A stretch of 64,000 nucleotides of DNA. Source: Burkholderia ubonensis subsp. mesacidophila (GTDB lineage Bacteria > Pseudomonadota > Gammaproteobacteria > Burkholderiales > Burkholderiaceae). Position 1 is the first letter of the stretch. Each line of letters begins with the position of its first letter. The notes under the pieces are model-generated. The model had not been told where the DNA came from and made no database searches. It saw only the letters and a program-made list of their open reading frames with translations. Made by a program: the position numbers and the translations under genes. Positions 62,032-64,000 of this stretch are shown one piece after another. Location: the NCBI RefSeq assembly GCF_002097715.1, contig NZ_CP020740.1:62001-126000 (forward strand), read 5' to 3'.

Positions 62032-62747
62032 GCAAAAAACTCCTTTTCGTTCAGATACCTGTGTAACGTTATCACCGACGGACTGGACGCGGCAACCTCG
62101 AATGCGAGATCCCGCGCATCGCCCGCCACCATCCAGTATTGCGGGCCACCGCTGGTCTCGAACAGTTCCGACAGCGTGGAAACCGAGCCATCGGTCAGGC
62201 CTTCGGGGAAATAGGGGAACAGGTCGGCGATGTCCTGATCCGCCTGCGTGACGATGAACGGTCCGTCGAAGCCATAGCGCGGCCACGCGTAATACCCCAT
62301 CACCCGGTCGCCGTTCGCCAGCGCGGGCATGTTGATGCCTCCTGCCGCATGGCACTGGATTTGGGCCAGCCCGAGCGTGTCGCACGCGCGCACCATTCGC
62401 CACAGCATCGCCGCCCCCATGCCCCTCGGCGCATCCTGTTTCAGGTGGATGAAGTCCAGATACAGGTAACGGAAGGCCGGTGTGCGATGCACACTCACCG
62501 TGTTGACGCTTTCCAAATAGGTGGCGTGCCGGATATCAAACTTCAAGGCGTTGCGGTCGCGCGTCATTCTGATAGTGGCCCCGCCCGGCGCGCCGCAGAG
62601 GTGGGTGATCGTCTCGTCGTCGACCACGTCGAAGCCTTGCTGGTCGGCCGGCGCGACGGCCGAACGGTCCACCGTGACCGGCGCGTGGTCGAACCAGGCC
62701 GCTTCGATGTTCAGGGTTTCCGTCAGGTCTACAGGCGCGGTGCTCAT
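62028..62747 (-). CDS. Acetyltransferase-like (GNAT-fold-like) protein
   Basis: A 239-residue protein. The stretch LDFIHLKQDAPRGMGAAMLWRMVRACDTLGLAQIQCHAAGG (quoted in parts: PRGMGAAMLW, LGLAQIQCHA) followed by MGYYAWPRYGFDG fits the acetyl-CoA loop, beta strand and final motif of GNAT enzymes. The N-terminal 60 residues are separate. The start is chosen at 62747 because the upstream extension is not protein-like; the binding site is weak. Substrate unknown. Confidence 0.5.
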   Translation of the reverse strand: MSTAPVDLTETLNIEAAWFDHAPVTVDRSAVAPADQQGFDVVDDETITHLCGAPGGATIRMTRDRNALKFDIRHATYLESVNTVSVHRTPAFRYLYLDFIHLKQDAPRGMGAAMLWRMVRACDTLGLAQIQCHAAGGINMPALANGDRVMGYYAWPRYGFDGPFIVTQADQDIADLFPYFPEGLTDGSVSTLSELFETSGGPQYWMVAGDARDLAFEVAASSPSVITLHRYLNEKEFFA

Positions 62748-63085
62748 CTTGTTTCGGCGTGTGGGAGCGGAGCGGCGAGTGTAGCACCCGGCGCTGGTAC
62801 GGCCGGGTGGCGGTCCGGGTCGAGGCCGTGCTAGAAATGCTTCCTTTTTTCCCGCCAGCAAATTCCACATCTGTTAGCTCGGCTTCTCAGATCAGTGATT
62901 TTTGCCAGATTGGCGATTCTCGGCGACACTTTCGTCAGACCCTTGGCCGCGGGCCAGGACGGCCATCGATTCGCCGGCCGCCGCGCACGACCCTGCGTCG
63001 ATCAGATGGTCGGCGCTACGATTTCCATGGCAATCAACACGGTTCGCGTTGTGCGAGCCTCCACACCTTCACGGGGAATATCAGC

Positions 63086-63409
63086 ATGACGAGCATCACC
63101 CACGAAAACGAGGAGTGCCTGTGCGTCGGCGGCCCGCTGCCCGCTGGCGACGCATTCCCGGCCACCGGCGTCGCGGTCGTCTACACCTACCGGCCCGAAC
63201 CCTTCGACAACGTCCCTTCAATCACGGCGTCGTATGAACGCAAGCCGCTCACGCGTCAAACGTCAGAGGGCCCGGAAACCCGCGACTTCTTCGTGTTCGC
63301 CGGCGAACAGGATACAAAGGGCCATCAGGTCCGCAAGGGCCTGTCGGACGCCGAGGCGCTGGCCGTGACGCTGGCAACGCCCGATCTCTACTGGAAGTCA
63401 GCTCAGTGA
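63086..63409 (+). CDS. Small unknown protein
   Basis: A 107-residue protein (MTSITHENEECLCVGGPLPA ...) with GGGGAA 8 bases before the ATG. It looks globular: CVGGPL near the start and TPDLYWKSAQ at the end. It is followed 12 bases later by the next gene, suggesting an operon. No domain recognised. Confidence 0.5.
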   Translation: MTSITHENEECLCVGGPLPAGDAFPATGVAVVYTYRPEPFDNVPSITASYERKPLTRQTSEGPETRDFFVFAGEQDTKGHQVRKGLSDAEALAVTLATPDLYWKSAQ

Positions 63410-63421
63410 CTGGGAGCCGCC

Positions 63422-64000
63422 ATGTCGTCGACCGTCGACCAGCTCGGCACTCCGGAACTCGTCCGCCGCGCGCTGCTCGAGGATGACCGCGCGGTGCGCG
63501 CGCAATTTGCCGAGCATCTGGGTGCAGAGCTTGATCGCCTAGCGAGCACCCTCGCCGAATGCTTTGAGCGGCTGCCGACGCTGCATGCCCGGGTCGCGGC
63601 GCTGCGTACCCAGCGCAGTAGCCTGATGGATGTGCTCATGTTCGGCGTGCTGGATGACATTGTGATCTCGACCAAGCTGCTGTTGGGCGGCAAGGGAACG
63701 GCTGCCGGCAATCTGATGCGCCAGGCGATCGAAGGCGTCGCGATGTCGATCTTGTGTTCGGCCGATGGCGCAGTGGTGCTTGACGCGCGCAGCAAGAAGG
63801 GCGACCTGCTGGGTGAGTACTGGTCGTTGGTGATGGTCGACGATCCGCGCGTCCAAGCGCAGCGCGCGATCCAGCAGCTGACCTGGAACGCTGAGCTACT
63901 CGCGGTCGATCACAGCGGTCTCGACGAGTTGGCTGCGGTCGCGAAGCACTACAGTAGCCTCAGCCACGCCGGCATCATGACGATTCTCAGCCGGGTGCCG
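63422..64000 (+). CDS. Unknown helical protein, cut by the right edge
   Basis: At least 193 residues, open to the window edge, with GGGAG before the ATG. Mostly helical (LVRRALLEDDRAVRAQFAEHL, ECFERLPTLHARVAALRTQR). No domain recognised. Follows the gene at 63086 by 12 bases. Confidence 0.6.
   Translation, partial: MSSTVDQLGTPELVRRALLEDDRAVRAQFAEHLGAELDRLASTLAECFERLPTLHARVAALRTQRSSLMDVLMFGVLDDIVISTKLLLGGKGTAAGNLMRQAIEGVAMSILCSADGAVVLDARSKKGDLLGEYWSLVMVDDPRVQAQRAIQQLTWNAELLAVDHSGLDELAAVAKHYSSLSHAGIMTILSRVP

Overview
The window looks like part of a large, high-GC plasmid or plasmid-like secondary replicon from a Burkholderia-type betaproteobacterium. I infer this from four things seen in the sequence: a Rep_3 (RepB-type) initiator beside a long iteron array; a ParAB operon next to eight 16-bp palindromes built like Burkholderia secondary-replicon parS sites; a type IVb pilus operon joined to VirB8/9/10 genes; and Burkholderia/Ralstonia-style small proteins (phasin, DUF1003, orphan HicB-like). 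No tRNA, rRNA or CRISPR array was seen. No relaxase, VirB4, VirD4 or prepilin peptidase lies inside the window.

Layout. (1) 1-1.9 kb: the start of an integrase-like gene running off the left edge, then about 1.3 kb with no gene. (2) 2.0-12.6 kb: plasmid maintenance and regulation, with a ParM/StbA-like actin and its partner, small membrane proteins, a zinc-finger/Toprim primase-like protein, SSB, a NERD nuclease-like protein, a coiled-coil protein, and a 400-residue regulator that reads as an FlhD-like domain fused to an FlhC-like domain. (3) 12.7-29.2 kb: a CAP-domain lipoprotein, then a minus-strand operon of tightly packed genes: virB8, virB9, virB10, two lytic transglycosylases, two TcpQ/PilL-type proteins and pilN-O-P-Q-R-S-V. 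(4) 29.6-35.1 kb: a KorB/ParB-like regulator, 15 direct and 2 inverted iterons, a consensus DnaA box, the rep promoter and gene, parB, parA and the parS cluster. This is the replication and segregation core.

(5) 35.1-41.4 kb: two large tyrosine recombinases (one with a broken N-terminus), a truncated duplicate gene, a membrane protein and the 5' part of an HNH endonuclease gene. (6) 41,420-56,679: a complete 15.3-kb Tn3-family transposon with 54-bp terminal inverted repeats and a 5-bp target duplication (TTGAT). Removing it rejoins the HNH gene in frame. It carries tnpA, a tnpC-like gene, stress/lipid-flavoured cargo (DUF1003 protein, phasin, slipin, broken desaturase, Crp/Fnr regulator, HicB-like proteins), an IS21-family element with its own target duplication, and a third tyrosine recombinase beside a 26-bp inverted repeat. 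(7) 57.7-64 kb: a truncated second copy of the first recombinase, an intact ParB/Srx-motif protein whose tail is duplicated at 37.2 kb, a DUF6602-type nuclease-like protein, an acetyltransferase-like protein and several unrecognised genes.

How the parts fit: Rep, iterons and DnaA box replicate the molecule; ParAB/parS and the ParM-like pair segregate it; the VirB8-10/type IVb pilus operon probably serves mating-pair formation or adhesion; the FlhD-FlhC fusion is a plausible master activator, by analogy with the FlhDC-type activators of IncA/C-like plasmids. The 35-64 kb segment is an accessory region assembled by nested recombinase and transposon events.
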